DNA from: JBJXHC01 sp964538485
GTDB taxonomy: Bacteria; Bacteroidota; Ignavibacteria; UBA10030; UBA6906
Reading direction: 5' to 3'
Length of the DNA stretch: 64,000 nucleotides
NCBI GenBank assembly: GCA_964538485.1
Contig: CAZIHJ010000003.1
Span: 20,262-84,261 of the forward strand
Below, in pieces: positions 34,759-43,219 of the stretch. Position 1 is the first letter of the stretch; every line of letters begins with the position of its first letter. The notes under the pieces were generated by a model that had not been told where the DNA came from, did not search any database, and saw only the letters and a list, made by a program, of their open reading frames with translations. The translations under genes were made by a program, and so were the position numbers.

Positions 34759-36528
34759 CTATTCTTCTATAGGTATATCGGGGAGTTTGCTCTTGACAAA
34801 CTCGGCAAGGTATCCCCGGATTTCATTTTCTGTGGAGAACGTAAGCACCTTGTCGGCCACGCGTTTTGCTTCTTTGTATTTGATGGAACGAATGATCTTC
34901 TTGATCTCCGGCAGGATCGAAGGGATGACGCTGAATTCATCGAGTCCCATACCAACCAGTAAGACTGTGGCAAGAGGATCGCCAGCCATTTCACCACACA
35001 TTCCCACCCATTTATTTCTTTTGTGACCGGCGGTGATAATAGACTTGATCGTGCGGACGACTGCGGGATTAAATTCCTGATATAGTGAAGCAACAGCAGC
35101 GTTGCCGCGATCAACTGCAAGCAGATACTGGATCAAGTCGTTTGTGCCTATGCTCAGGAAGTCCGCTTCTTCGGCGATTTCTTCGGCGAGGAGCGCTGCC
35201 GCAGGTACTTCGATCATCACACCGATCTGAACATTTGCATCGAAGGGGATATTCTTTGCAGCAAGTTCTCCTTTTGCCTGTGCAAGCAGCTCCCGGGCCT
35301 TACGGACTTCCTGCAGACTGGATATCATCGGAAACAAAATGCGGACATTTTTTTTCACACTGGCCCTGAGCAATGCGCGTAAGTGCGTCAGGAACATATC
35401 CGGGCGGTCGAGGCAAATGCGAATCCCGCGCCAGCCAAGAAAGGGGTTTTCTTCGTGGAGCGATTCACCGGCGATCTTATCGCCTCCGATATCGAATGTT
35501 CTGAAAATGACAGGGTGAGGGAACGTTCCTTCGGCGATTGCCTTGTATTCGAGATACTGCTCATCTTCGGTAGGGAAGGTCGTCCTTCCCATCAATTGAC
35601 TCTCGGTCCTGTACAGACCGATTCCTGCGGAACCCTGCTCACGGGCAAATGCGAGTTCGTTCTCAAATTCAAGGTTTGCCGAAAGCTCAATCTGGCGGTG
35701 ATCAAGAGTCTCGGCAGCAAGCCCGGAGATTCCGGAGAGATGTTGCTCAAAATCCTTGAAGCGCTGCATCTTCCTTTGCAAACTCTTTATTGTCTCTTCG
35801 CCGGGATTGATGACAACAATACCGCCATAGCCATCGATAGCTATATGATCACCGGTATGAATCTGCTGCGTCGCAGTTCTTAGCGCGACCACCGCGGGGG
35901 TTTTCAGTGAGCGTGAAAGCAGGGCTGCGTGAGATGCCGTGCCGCCGAAATCCGTTGCATAGCCGAGAATCTGGTTCCTGCTGAAGATCACGGTATCTGC
36001 CGGTGTGAGGGATTCCGAGACGACGATGGACTCGCCCTCAAGTTTGGAGAAGAGTTTCTGATCCTGAATATTCCGGATGATTCTGTTCATCACGTCATCG
36101 ACGTCATTTGCACGCTCGTGCATGTACTCATCCGGCGCAGCAAGCATGAGGCGTTTGTACTTGCCGATTTCGTCCATGACGACATACTCGGAGTTTTTCA
36201 ATTCCTCCGTGATTCGTTTTTCGATCTCACCCATCAAGATTTGATCGTGGAGGATCATGATCTGTGCTTCGAAGATCTTTGCGCTTTGCGTGCCCAGCTT
36301 CTGCTCCGCAAATGAGAGGATCTTTTGCAACTCCCTTTCCGATCGTTCAAGCGCCGCATGCAGGCGATCGATCTCGGCGTCGACATCCGGAGCAAGAATA
36401 CTCTTGAGTCTGACGCGAGGGACATGCTTGCTGTAGAGGTACGCCGGACCTATGGCAATGCCCGGTGCCGCCGGGATGCCTTTGAGAATAATCTCCTGTG
36501 GTTCGGGGATGGGTTGTTCGATGGTCAT
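34759..36528 (-). CDS. ptsI: PTS Enzyme I (PEP-protein phosphotransferase)
   Basis: Takes phosphate from PEP and passes it to HPr. Of 589 residues, the phosphorylated His200 is in the swivel domain motif GGTASHAALLSRS. The PEP-binding barrel has GLYRTESQLMGR, TFDIGGDK, ENPFLGWRGIR and SIGTNDLIQYLLAVDRGN, and a typical GEMAGDP. Its ATG overlaps the HPr stop (ATGA). No sugar-specific EII gene is in the window, so the sugar transported, or a purely regulatory role, cannot be told. Confidence 0.97.
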   Translation of the reverse strand: MTIEQPIPEPQEIILKGIPAAPGIAIGPAYLYSKHVPRVRLKSILAPDVDAEIDRLHAALERSERELQKILSFAEQKLGTQSAKIFEAQIMILHDQILMGEIEKRITEELKNSEYVVMDEIGKYKRLMLAAPDEYMHERANDVDDVMNRIIRNIQDQKLFSKLEGESIVVSESLTPADTVIFSRNQILGYATDFGGTASHAALLSRSLKTPAVVALRTATQQIHTGDHIAIDGYGGIVVINPGEETIKSLQRKMQRFKDFEQHLSGISGLAAETLDHRQIELSANLEFENELAFAREQGSAGIGLYRTESQLMGRTTFPTEDEQYLEYKAIAEGTFPHPVIFRTFDIGGDKIAGESLHEENPFLGWRGIRICLDRPDMFLTHLRALLRASVKKNVRILFPMISSLQEVRKARELLAQAKGELAAKNIPFDANVQIGVMIEVPAAALLAEEIAEEADFLSIGTNDLIQYLLAVDRGNAAVASLYQEFNPAVVRTIKSIITAGHKRNKWVGMCGEMAGDPLATVLLVGMGLDEFSVIPSILPEIKKIIRSIKYKEAKRVADKVLTFSTENEIRGYLAEFVKSKLPDIPIEE

Positions 36529-36791
36529 TGTTCGTCGAATCCACGTTCGAATAATTCCACAACCGCCGCCGCTGCGGCTTCCTCATCCTCTCCCTCAAAG
36601 CGCAGCATCAAGGTTGATCCCTGTTCTGCCGCCAGCGTCATCACTCCAATGATGCTCTTGCCGTTGATCTCGAAGCCATCCTTCTGAATCAGGAATTCCG
36701 CCTTAAACCGGGCGGCTGTTTTGACGAGTGTTGCTGCCGGTCGTGTATGCAAGCCGGCTCTGTTCTTTATTGTTACTTCGCGTTCGATCAC
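36525..36791 (-). CDS. ptsH: Phosphocarrier protein HPr (GTG start)
   Basis: An 88-residue HPr. I choose GTG at 36791: it makes the phosphorylated histidine His15 (GLHTRPAA) and the regulatory serine Ser46 (INGKSIIGVM), exactly the canonical numbering, and GGAG lies nine bases upstream. The longer frame to 37007 would lie inside the prenyl synthase gene. Ser46 with its context suggests regulation by HPr kinase, which is not in the window. It starts one base after the stop of the prenyl synthase and overlaps ptsI. Confidence 0.95.
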   Translation of the reverse strand: MIEREVTIKNRAGLHTRPAATLVKTAARFKAEFLIQKDGFEINGKSIIGVMTLAAEQGSTLMLRFEGEDEEAAAAAVVELFERGFDEQ

Positions 36792-36792
36792 C

Positions 36793-37797
36793 CTATGCAC
36801 TCCGGTGCAGCAGGTGTTCGGAAAACCATTTGAGCATATGTGTTGCGCGATTCTGTGGAAGCCCGGCAAGTGCCCGCACGGCCGCACGTGTTTCCCTATC
36901 AATCTGCACGCGTGCCGCCTCGATGACGCCGTATTTTTCATAGATCGAAGTAACGGTAGCCACTCTTCGTTTCCGGTTGGCGGCAGACAGGGTCTTGTTG
37001 CCGCCATCGGTCATGACACGGGCGAGCAGCTCCTTGTCGCCGCCCCGCGCGCGCTGCCAGGCAGTGAGAAGCAAAAAGGTCTTCTTGCCTTCCGTAATAT
37101 CACCACCGACTTTCTTGCCGAACGCCTTCTCATCCGCAACGACATCGAGCAGATCATCCTGGAGTTGAAACGCTCTGCCAAGCGCGTGGCCGAACTTGCG
37201 AAGCTGACGGATTTGTATCGCTGTTCCTCCGCCGATAATGCCCCCAAGTTCTGTCGACATCGAGAGGAGACGCGCTGTTTTCTTTCCGGTCATCATAAAG
37301 TATTCTTTGAGAGACACTGTTGCGCGCCGTTCGAACTCAAGATCAAGCGCCTGCCCTTCGCAGACTTCGAGTAATCCGCTTGTCAGCAGCGAAACGATGC
37401 GATGTGTCTCGCCCGTGCGTTTTGCTGTCATGCTCTTGTATGCAAGACCGAGCAACACATCACCCACGAGAAGAGCGGTACTGACATTCCATTTACGGTG
37501 CACTGTTGGTCGACCGCGCCTCGCGTCGGCATTGTCCATGATATCGTCATGCACGAGTGTGAAATTATGCATGATTTCCACGGCAGCCCCTGCATGAACA
37601 GCATCACGTACCCGGCCTCCGACGGCTTCGCACGAAAGGAGAAGCAAAACAGCGCGGACCCGTTTCCCGCCTGCCGCAAGCACATAGTTGCACCCCTCTT
37701 CAATGTCGCGCGATTCCCAAACGCCGGCAAGATTTTTGACTCGACTGTCGATCAGTTTCCTGAGGGATGTGTAGCGGCGGTCAAACTCTTTATGCAT
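36793..37797 (-). CDS. Short-chain polyprenyl diphosphate synthase
   Basis: Trans-isoprenyl diphosphate synthase that condenses IPP with allylic diphosphates. Of 334 residues, the first Asp-rich motif is DDIMD at 84-88 and the second is QLQDDLLDVV. The residue five before the first motif is Phe79 (HNFTLVHDD). A bulky residue here usually limits the product to about C15-C20, as in archaeal geranylgeranyl diphosphate synthase; this is inference. It overlaps the IPP isomerase gene by eight bases and precedes ptsH. Confidence 0.92.
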   Translation of the reverse strand: MHKEFDRRYTSLRKLIDSRVKNLAGVWESRDIEEGCNYVLAAGGKRVRAVLLLLSCEAVGGRVRDAVHAGAAVEIMHNFTLVHDDIMDNADARRGRPTVHRKWNVSTALLVGDVLLGLAYKSMTAKRTGETHRIVSLLTSGLLEVCEGQALDLEFERRATVSLKEYFMMTGKKTARLLSMSTELGGIIGGGTAIQIRQLRKFGHALGRAFQLQDDLLDVVADEKAFGKKVGGDITEGKKTFLLLTAWQRARGGDKELLARVMTDGGNKTLSAANRKRRVATVTSIYEKYGVIEAARVQIDRETRAAVRALAGLPQNRATHMLKWFSEHLLHRSA

Positions 37798-38848
37798 GCG
37801 ATGTGTATTTGACGAGTTGGGCGCGCTGTAATTCGGTAATGGTTCGAGAGCCGGTGAGGAACATTGCCCCTTTCAATTCTTGCTCCCACAACGCTATCAG
37901 ATCCAGTGCTCCCTTTGCGCCGCGTTTGAACAGCGCCTGCAACACGGGTCGCGCAGATGACGCAATATCGGCTCCAAGTGCGATGGATTTTCCGATATCG
38001 AGACCGTTCTCGATTCCCCCAGAGGCTATTAATGTGAATATTCGTCCACCGGATTTAAGCGCGGCTGTTTCCCGAACAGCATGTGCAGTCGGTATTCCCC
38101 AATCCCAAAAGGTTCTTGTGAAGTCGCTCCTTTTTCTGCGCAGGATTTCCACTCCGGCCCAACTTGTCCCCCCGGCACCGGCAATATCAATGTAGCGAAC
38201 ACCAACATCAAGCAAACGTGCAGAAACAGCGGCTGAGAGCCCGGCACCGATCTCCTTCACGATAATTGGAACCTGCAGTCCTCTCACAAGGCGTTCGATC
38301 CCCGCAAGGACGCCAGCAAAGTCGGTGGATCCTTCCGGTTGAAGGAACTCCTGGAGCGGGTTAAGATGCACCGCAAACCCATCGGCGTTGATAAGATCGA
38401 CGAGTCGTTGGGCCGGTTCGGCAGACTGAAGCTTTGCGACTTCAGCCGCTCCGATATTCCCAATGATCGGGATTGATGGGGCAACTTCTCGAACGATGCT
38501 GAATGTCTTGTGGTATAGCGTGTCTTCCAGGGCCTGTCGTTGACTCCCTACGCCCATCGGTATTCCAACCGACTCACATACTTCCGCCAATTGCCTGTTT
38601 ATTGTGAGTGCGTTAGGATAGCCCCCCGTCATACAGGAGACCATAAATGGAAGTGCAATTCTGTGTGAAAGAAACTCGCTGGATGTGTCGAGATCGGAGA
38701 AATTGAACTCCGGTAAAGCGTTATGAACGAACTCCAGGTCGCCTAGGCCTGTAGTTTTCGATTGAAAACGTACATCTTTGTTGACCGTAAGTTCTACGTG
38801 TTGTTGTTTGCGGGATGAAGTGCTCCGCTGCGAGGTCTTCTTTGGCAT
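37790..38848 (-). CDS. fni: Type 2 isopentenyl-diphosphate delta-isomerase
   Basis: FMN- and NADPH-dependent enzyme that interconverts IPP and DMAPP. Of 352 residues, FMN-site features are FMVSCMTGGYPNALTIN, GSQRQALED, VKEIGAGLS, IDIAGAGGTSWAGVE and the final phosphate-binding IASGGIENGLDIGKSIALGA. This is the flavin type, not the metal-dependent type 1 enzyme. It is the first gene of the operon running through ptsI to the sugar isomerase. Upstream is a 244-base divergent spacer to the nucleotidyltransferase gene. Confidence 0.96.
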   Translation of the reverse strand: MPKKTSQRSTSSRKQQHVELTVNKDVRFQSKTTGLGDLEFVHNALPEFNFSDLDTSSEFLSHRIALPFMVSCMTGGYPNALTINRQLAEVCESVGIPMGVGSQRQALEDTLYHKTFSIVREVAPSIPIIGNIGAAEVAKLQSAEPAQRLVDLINADGFAVHLNPLQEFLQPEGSTDFAGVLAGIERLVRGLQVPIIVKEIGAGLSAAVSARLLDVGVRYIDIAGAGGTSWAGVEILRRKRSDFTRTFWDWGIPTAHAVRETAALKSGGRIFTLIASGGIENGLDIGKSIALGADIASSARPVLQALFKRGAKGALDLIALWEQELKGAMFLTGSRTITELQRAQLVKYTSHA

Positions 38849-39092
38849 TGCCTGTCATGGTAGGAATTCTGTGCAAAAAATTAACCAATTCGATTTAGAG
38901 AAGCAAGGTAAGTCGCGGACTTTGGAAATACGATTGAGTGTTGAATCATGGAAGGAGCATTGAGTGTGCATAATTGAGTCGCCTGTGTTCGGGCGCACCA
39001 TCTTTTGTTGCTTCTCTTAGTATAGTTGTGTACCTTTATTGTCAAATTTTCTGCAAATCAGGCGTTATTGACCACATTTTAGAACCCATGCA

Positions 39093-40070
39093 ATGAGAGC
39101 TATCATTCCGGTCGCCGGCGTTGGCAGTAGATTACGTCCGCATACATATATGTTGCCCAAAGTGCTGCTGAATGTTGCCGGCAAGCCCATCCTCGGTCAC
39201 ATTCTCGACAAGATTATTGGAGAGGGAATACACGAAGCAACACTCGTTGTTGGCCACATGGGGGATAAGATTCGTGAGTATGTGTCGCAGGCCTACCCAA
39301 AATTTCGAGCTGACTATGTTGAGCAGGAGGAACGCCTCGGGCTTGGGCACGCAATCTATCTTTCCCGCCAGACACTGGGCAGTGAGCCTGTTCTCATCAT
39401 CCTCGGTGACACGATCTTCGATGTTGATCTCGGCCCAGTCTTAAAGGCAAAAACATCATCTCTTGGCGTCAAACATGTCGATGATCCGCGTCGTTTCGGT
39501 GTCGCCGAAATTAAGAATGGTCAGATCCACCGCCTCGTGGAAAAGCCGGAAAAGCCGATCAGCAATCTTGCGATCGTCGGTCTGTACTACTTGTTGAATA
39601 CTCCACTCCTTGTGTCCTGCTTGAATGAACTCGTCGACAAGGATCTACGCACCAAAGGTGAGTACCAGTTGACGGATGCCCTGCAGATGATGATAGAGCG
39701 GGGGGAAAAAATGACGACATTCGATGTCGATGGCTGGTTTGACTGCGGCAAGCCGGAGACTCTTCTTTCTACGAATCGCGCGCTCCTCGAAAAGAAATCC
39801 ACTTCTCGTAAGATGGAAGGTGTTGTTGTGAACGAACCGGTCTACATTTCTCCCAAGGCCATGCTCAAAGATTGCATCATCGGTCCCTACACCACCGTGG
39901 GTGATAACGCACAGATTTCCGAATCGGTAATCAGAAATTCGATTATCGGTGAAGAGGCGCATGTCCAGCGTGCAATGCTTGACAGTTCAATTGTAGGGAA
40001 CGGCTCAGTCGTCAAGGGGGGGTACAAGCGCATCAATGTTGGTGGTTCGTCGGAGATTGATTTCTATTAG
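39093..40070 (+). CDS. Sugar-phosphate nucleotidyltransferase (RmlA/GlmU-like)
   Basis: A 325-residue protein. The N-terminal NTP-transferase domain has VAGVGSRLRPHTYMLPKVLL, the nucleotide-binding loop, and ILGDTIFDVDLG with metal Asp. VEKPEKPISN, GEYQLTDALQ and DGWFDCGKPE are typical of glucose-1-phosphate thymidylyltransferase-like enzymes. The C-terminus (about 250-320) is a short left-handed beta-helix. The exact sugar and nucleotide (glucose-1-P with dTTP or UTP) cannot be told. It starts a plus-strand group with metK and ahcY. Confidence 0.88.
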   Translation: MRAIIPVAGVGSRLRPHTYMLPKVLLNVAGKPILGHILDKIIGEGIHEATLVVGHMGDKIREYVSQAYPKFRADYVEQEERLGLGHAIYLSRQTLGSEPVLIILGDTIFDVDLGPVLKAKTSSLGVKHVDDPRRFGVAEIKNGQIHRLVEKPEKPISNLAIVGLYYLLNTPLLVSCLNELVDKDLRTKGEYQLTDALQMMIERGEKMTTFDVDGWFDCGKPETLLSTNRALLEKKSTSRKMEGVVVNEPVYISPKAMLKDCIIGPYTTVGDNAQISESVIRNSIIGEEAHVQRAMLDSSIVGNGSVVKGGYKRINVGGSSEIDFY

Positions 40071-40142
40071 CGACGGGCGTGAGCTGTCTGTCGTTGTTCG
40101 TAAAGATTAGATAACTCATTAAAGTACATTTTCGAGGTTGAC

Positions 40143-41306
40143 ATGTCGTATTTATTCACTTCTGAGTCTGTTTCTGAAGGACATCCCGATAAGGTCGCAG
40201 ACCAGATTTCTGATGCGGTTCTTGATGAAATGTTAAGGCAGGATCCCCATTCGCGGGTTGCCTGCGAAACACTGGTGACAACAGGACAAGTTGTGGTTGC
40301 GGGGGAGGTCACAACAAACGCATGGGTGAATATCCCCGATGTTGTACGTCGAGTTATCCGTGAGATCGGTTACACAAAAGCCGAGTATATGTTTGAAGCC
40401 AACTCGTGCGGTATTCTTACAGCATTACACTCCCAATCACCTGATATTGCCCAGGGCGTTGATGTCAACAAGAAGAAGAAAAAGAAACAGGGAGCGGGCG
40501 ACCAGGGAATGATGTTCGGTTACGCCACAGACGAAACCCCCGAATTCATGCCGATGGCTCTCCAGTATTCTCACAAGCTGGTAAAACGTCTTGCCGATAT
40601 ACGAAAGAACAATCCCAAGTTGATGCCATATCTCCGTCCCGATGCAAAGTCTCAAGTAACAGTGGAGTACCGCGGCCGCAAGCCGGTTCGTGTCCACACC
40701 GTCGTTATCTCCACACAACACGATGCCAATATTTCCCAGCAGAAAATTCGTCGGGATGTAACGAAGCATGTTGTTGAGCATGTTATTCCCAAGCACCTCC
40801 GCGACAGTTCGCTGATCATACACGTCAACCCCACAGGGAAATTCGAGATTGGTGGACCACACGGAGACAGCGGGCTTACGGGCCGGAAGATCATTGTAGA
40901 TACATACGGGGGGCGAGCGCCGCATGGTGGCGGGGCTTTTTCTGGAAAAGACCCTTCGAAAGTGGACCGCAGCGCAGCGTATGCGGCGCGCCACATAGCA
41001 AAGAACGTAGTCGGCGCGGGTTTGGCCAACGAGTGTCTGATTCAGGTCGCTTATGCCATTGGTGTTGCCGAGCCTGTGTCAATTCATGTGGACACGATCG
41101 GTACGGGACGCATTCCGGACGCTGAGCTTGAGAGAGTGATCAAGAAAGAAATTGACATGACGCCCGCAGGGTTGATTGCACGATTACAATTGCGGCGCCC
41201 GATTTACAGGAAGACTGCCGCCTATGGCCACTTCGGACGGAATGAAAAGGATTTTACCTGGGAGCAGCTAGATCTTGTCAAAACGCTCCAGCGAGCTATT
41301 CGATAA
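40143..41306 (+). CDS. metK: S-adenosylmethionine synthetase (with Lys-rich loop)
   Basis: Makes SAM from methionine and ATP. Of 387 residues, the start FTSESVSEGHPDKVADQISD, the GAGDQGMMFGYA loop, and GGAFSGKDPSKVDRSAAYAA for ATP and metal binding are all present. Just before GAGDQG the usual acidic loop is replaced by VDVNKKKKKKQ, six lysines in a row, encoded by AAG/AAA codons. This loop gates the active site in other MetK proteins. The active-site residues themselves are intact. It is followed by ahcY, forming a methyl-cycle pair. Confidence 0.96.
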   Translation: MSYLFTSESVSEGHPDKVADQISDAVLDEMLRQDPHSRVACETLVTTGQVVVAGEVTTNAWVNIPDVVRRVIREIGYTKAEYMFEANSCGILTALHSQSPDIAQGVDVNKKKKKKQGAGDQGMMFGYATDETPEFMPMALQYSHKLVKRLADIRKNNPKLMPYLRPDAKSQVTVEYRGRKPVRVHTVVISTQHDANISQQKIRRDVTKHVVEHVIPKHLRDSSLIIHVNPTGKFEIGGPHGDSGLTGRKIIVDTYGGRAPHGGGAFSGKDPSKVDRSAAYAARHIAKNVVGAGLANECLIQVAYAIGVAEPVSIHVDTIGTGRIPDAELERVIKKEIDMTPAGLIARLQLRRPIYRKTAAYGHFGRNEKDFTWEQLDLVKTLQRAIR

Positions 41307-41345
41307 CAACACAGCCATCACATTCATCATATTACGCAGGGAACA

Positions 41346-42626
41346 ATGGATTACAAAGCAGGGAAGTACAAGGTCGCCGATCTCAAACTCGCAGATGAAG
41401 GACAAAAGCTCGTTGAGTGGGCAGAAACGCGTATGCCGGTGCTTATGGCGTTGCGCGCAAAATACCGGAAGACAAAACCGTTGAAGGGGTACCGCATTGC
41501 CGGGTGTCTTCATGTTACCAAGGAAACGGCGGTTCTCGTCAAGACATTTGTTGAAGCTGGTGCAGAAGTAAGCTGGAGTGGATGCAACCCGCTTTCTACC
41601 AATGATGCTGTTGCGGCTGCTCTCGCCGCCGATGGAACTTCCATCTTTGCATGGCATGGCATGGATGTAAAGGATTTTTATTGGTGCATTGAGGAGACGC
41701 TGAAATTTCATCCAAATCTCACGCTGGACGATGGAGCGGATTTGATTTTTACAATTCACAACAAACATCCGGAATTTGCCGAGAAGTATGTGATTGGAGG
41801 GACGGAGGAAACAACGACCGGAGTCCATCGTCTGCGGGCAATGGCTGCTGATGGTGCATTGAAGTATCCTGTCATCGCAGTAAACGACGCCGAAACCAAA
41901 TGGGATTTTGATAACGTGTTTGGCACCGGACAGTCCACGCTCGATGGTGTTCTGCGTGCAACCAGTGTTCTGCTTGCCGGCAAGAACGTCGTGGTTGCCG
42001 GCTACGGACATTGTGGACGCGGAGTTGCATCAAGAGCAAAGGGTCTTGGAGCGAACGTGATCGTTACGGAAATCAAACCGACTGCCGCATTGAAAGCAAC
42101 TCTCGACGGTATACGGGTGATGACGATGGATGAGGCTGCAAAGGTTGGCGACATCTTTATCACGGCAACCGGTGTAAAGGATATCATAGTAAAACGCCAC
42201 TTCCAGTCAATGAAGGACGGTGCCATCGTATGTAACACGGGCCACTACGACTGCGAGTTGAACCTGAATGATCTCGCCAAGATTACCAAGTCAAAACGAG
42301 AGGTGCGGGCGAATAACGAAGAATATGTGCTGAAAAACGGTCGACGCGTTTACGTTCTTGCACAAGGCAGACTTGTGAATCTCGCGGCTGCTGAAGGGCA
42401 TCCTTCCGAAGTCATGGACATGTCATTTGCAAACCAGTTCATGTCGCAACTTCGGTTGGCGGAGGCACACAAGAAGGGGAAACGTCTCGAAAATACAGTA
42501 CACGATATCCCGGCCGCGCAGGACCAGGAGATTGCCCGCGTCAAGCTTGCTACCCAGGGACTTTCCATTGATGAACTTTCAACGGATCAGCTCAAATATA
42601 TGAATGACTACAGTTCCGGAACGTAG
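41346..42626 (+). CDS. ahcY: Adenosylhomocysteinase
   Basis: Hydrolyses S-adenosylhomocysteine to adenosine and homocysteine, relieving product inhibition of methyltransferases. Of 426 residues, the NAD-binding GYGHCGRGVA near residue 220 and GGTEETTTGVHRL are diagnostic, and CNTGHYDCELN binds the substrate region. Length fits the shorter bacterial form. It follows metK by 39 bases and is closed by a strong terminator, so metK-ahcY (perhaps with the nucleotidyltransferase) is one unit. Confidence 0.97.
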   Translation: MDYKAGKYKVADLKLADEGQKLVEWAETRMPVLMALRAKYRKTKPLKGYRIAGCLHVTKETAVLVKTFVEAGAEVSWSGCNPLSTNDAVAAALAADGTSIFAWHGMDVKDFYWCIEETLKFHPNLTLDDGADLIFTIHNKHPEFAEKYVIGGTEETTTGVHRLRAMAADGALKYPVIAVNDAETKWDFDNVFGTGQSTLDGVLRATSVLLAGKNVVVAGYGHCGRGVASRAKGLGANVIVTEIKPTAALKATLDGIRVMTMDEAAKVGDIFITATGVKDIIVKRHFQSMKDGAIVCNTGHYDCELNLNDLAKITKSKREVRANNEEYVLKNGRRVYVLAQGRLVNLAAAEGHPSEVMDMSFANQFMSQLRLAEAHKKGKRLENTVHDIPAAQDQEIARVKLATQGLSIDELSTDQLKYMNDYSSGT

Positions 42627-42644
42627 TCATCGAACGTCTGTAAA

Positions 42645-42679
42645 CAAAAAAGGCGACCTTGTCTGGTCGCCTTTTTTTT
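42645..42679. terminator. Strong bidirectional terminator
   Basis: Stem GGCGACC/GGTCGCC (42652-42658 and 42665-42671) with a six-base loop, preceded by seven bases ending in AAAAAA and followed by TTTTTTTT. The A- and T-runs let it work for ahcY on the plus strand and for the convergent receiver gene on the minus strand. Confidence 0.92.
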
Positions 42680-42699
42680 GTTTTGGTCGCTGAGGTTAT

Positions 42700-43074
42700 C
42701 TATGCCGAACCGAGTATTCTTTTTATAGACGCAACAAGATAATCCATGTTATACGGCTTGGTGATATAATCATCTGCTCCAAGTCTCAGGCTTTCAATTG
42801 CCACCGAAAGACCAACCACCCCGGTGAGGATAATTACGCGGCACTCGGGAGAATTCTGCTTGACGAATGTCAACACATCCAACCCTGATTTTCCGGGCAT
42901 GGTAATATCCAGCAGCAGCAAGTCGTACTGAGAGTGTTTGAGTTTTTCTATTGCGACCAAACCATCTTCAGCTTCATCAATTGCAAACCCCGCAAGCCCC
43001 AACTGCTCTTTCACAATCAGGCGCAGCTCGGCATCATCATCCACAAAGAGTATGTTATTCTTTTCTGTTTTCAT
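42700..43074 (-). CDS. Stand-alone response-regulator receiver
   Basis: A 124-residue single REC domain without an output domain. The acidic pocket is VDDDAE at 11-16, phospho-acceptor Asp56 in LLLLDITMPG, Thr84 and Lys106 in DDYITKPYN. Such proteins act as phosphate relays or through protein contacts. No kinase is near. It is divergent from the large lamin-tail protein and converges with ahcY. Confidence 0.93.
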   Translation of the reverse strand: MKTEKNNILFVDDDAELRLIVKEQLGLAGFAIDEAEDGLVAIEKLKHSQYDLLLLDITMPGKSGLDVLTFVKQNSPECRVIILTGVVGLSVAIESLRLGADDYITKPYNMDYLVASIKRILGSA

Positions 43075-43219
43075 GTGTTGTCAAGGACTGCCAAAATAAC
43101 CCAATCTTGTCAAGAAAGTCAATAATTTCCCCTGCCGAAAATTCCCTATTGCAAGTCTATCCTGGAGTTATTATATATCGCAGTAAATTTCTACGTGACA
43201 TTCTCCTTCTATTCGCGTC

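Noticed and set aside
39020..39060. Bacteroidetes-type promoter (TTG ... TACCTTTA) before the nucleotidyltransferase
   Set aside because: Spacing of about 20 bases is right but the -7 box is imperfect and many similar matches occur by chance in this AT-rich spacer.
40071..40142. SAM riboswitch before metK
   Set aside because: The spacer is only 72 bases and has none of the SAM-I or SAM-II conserved blocks.
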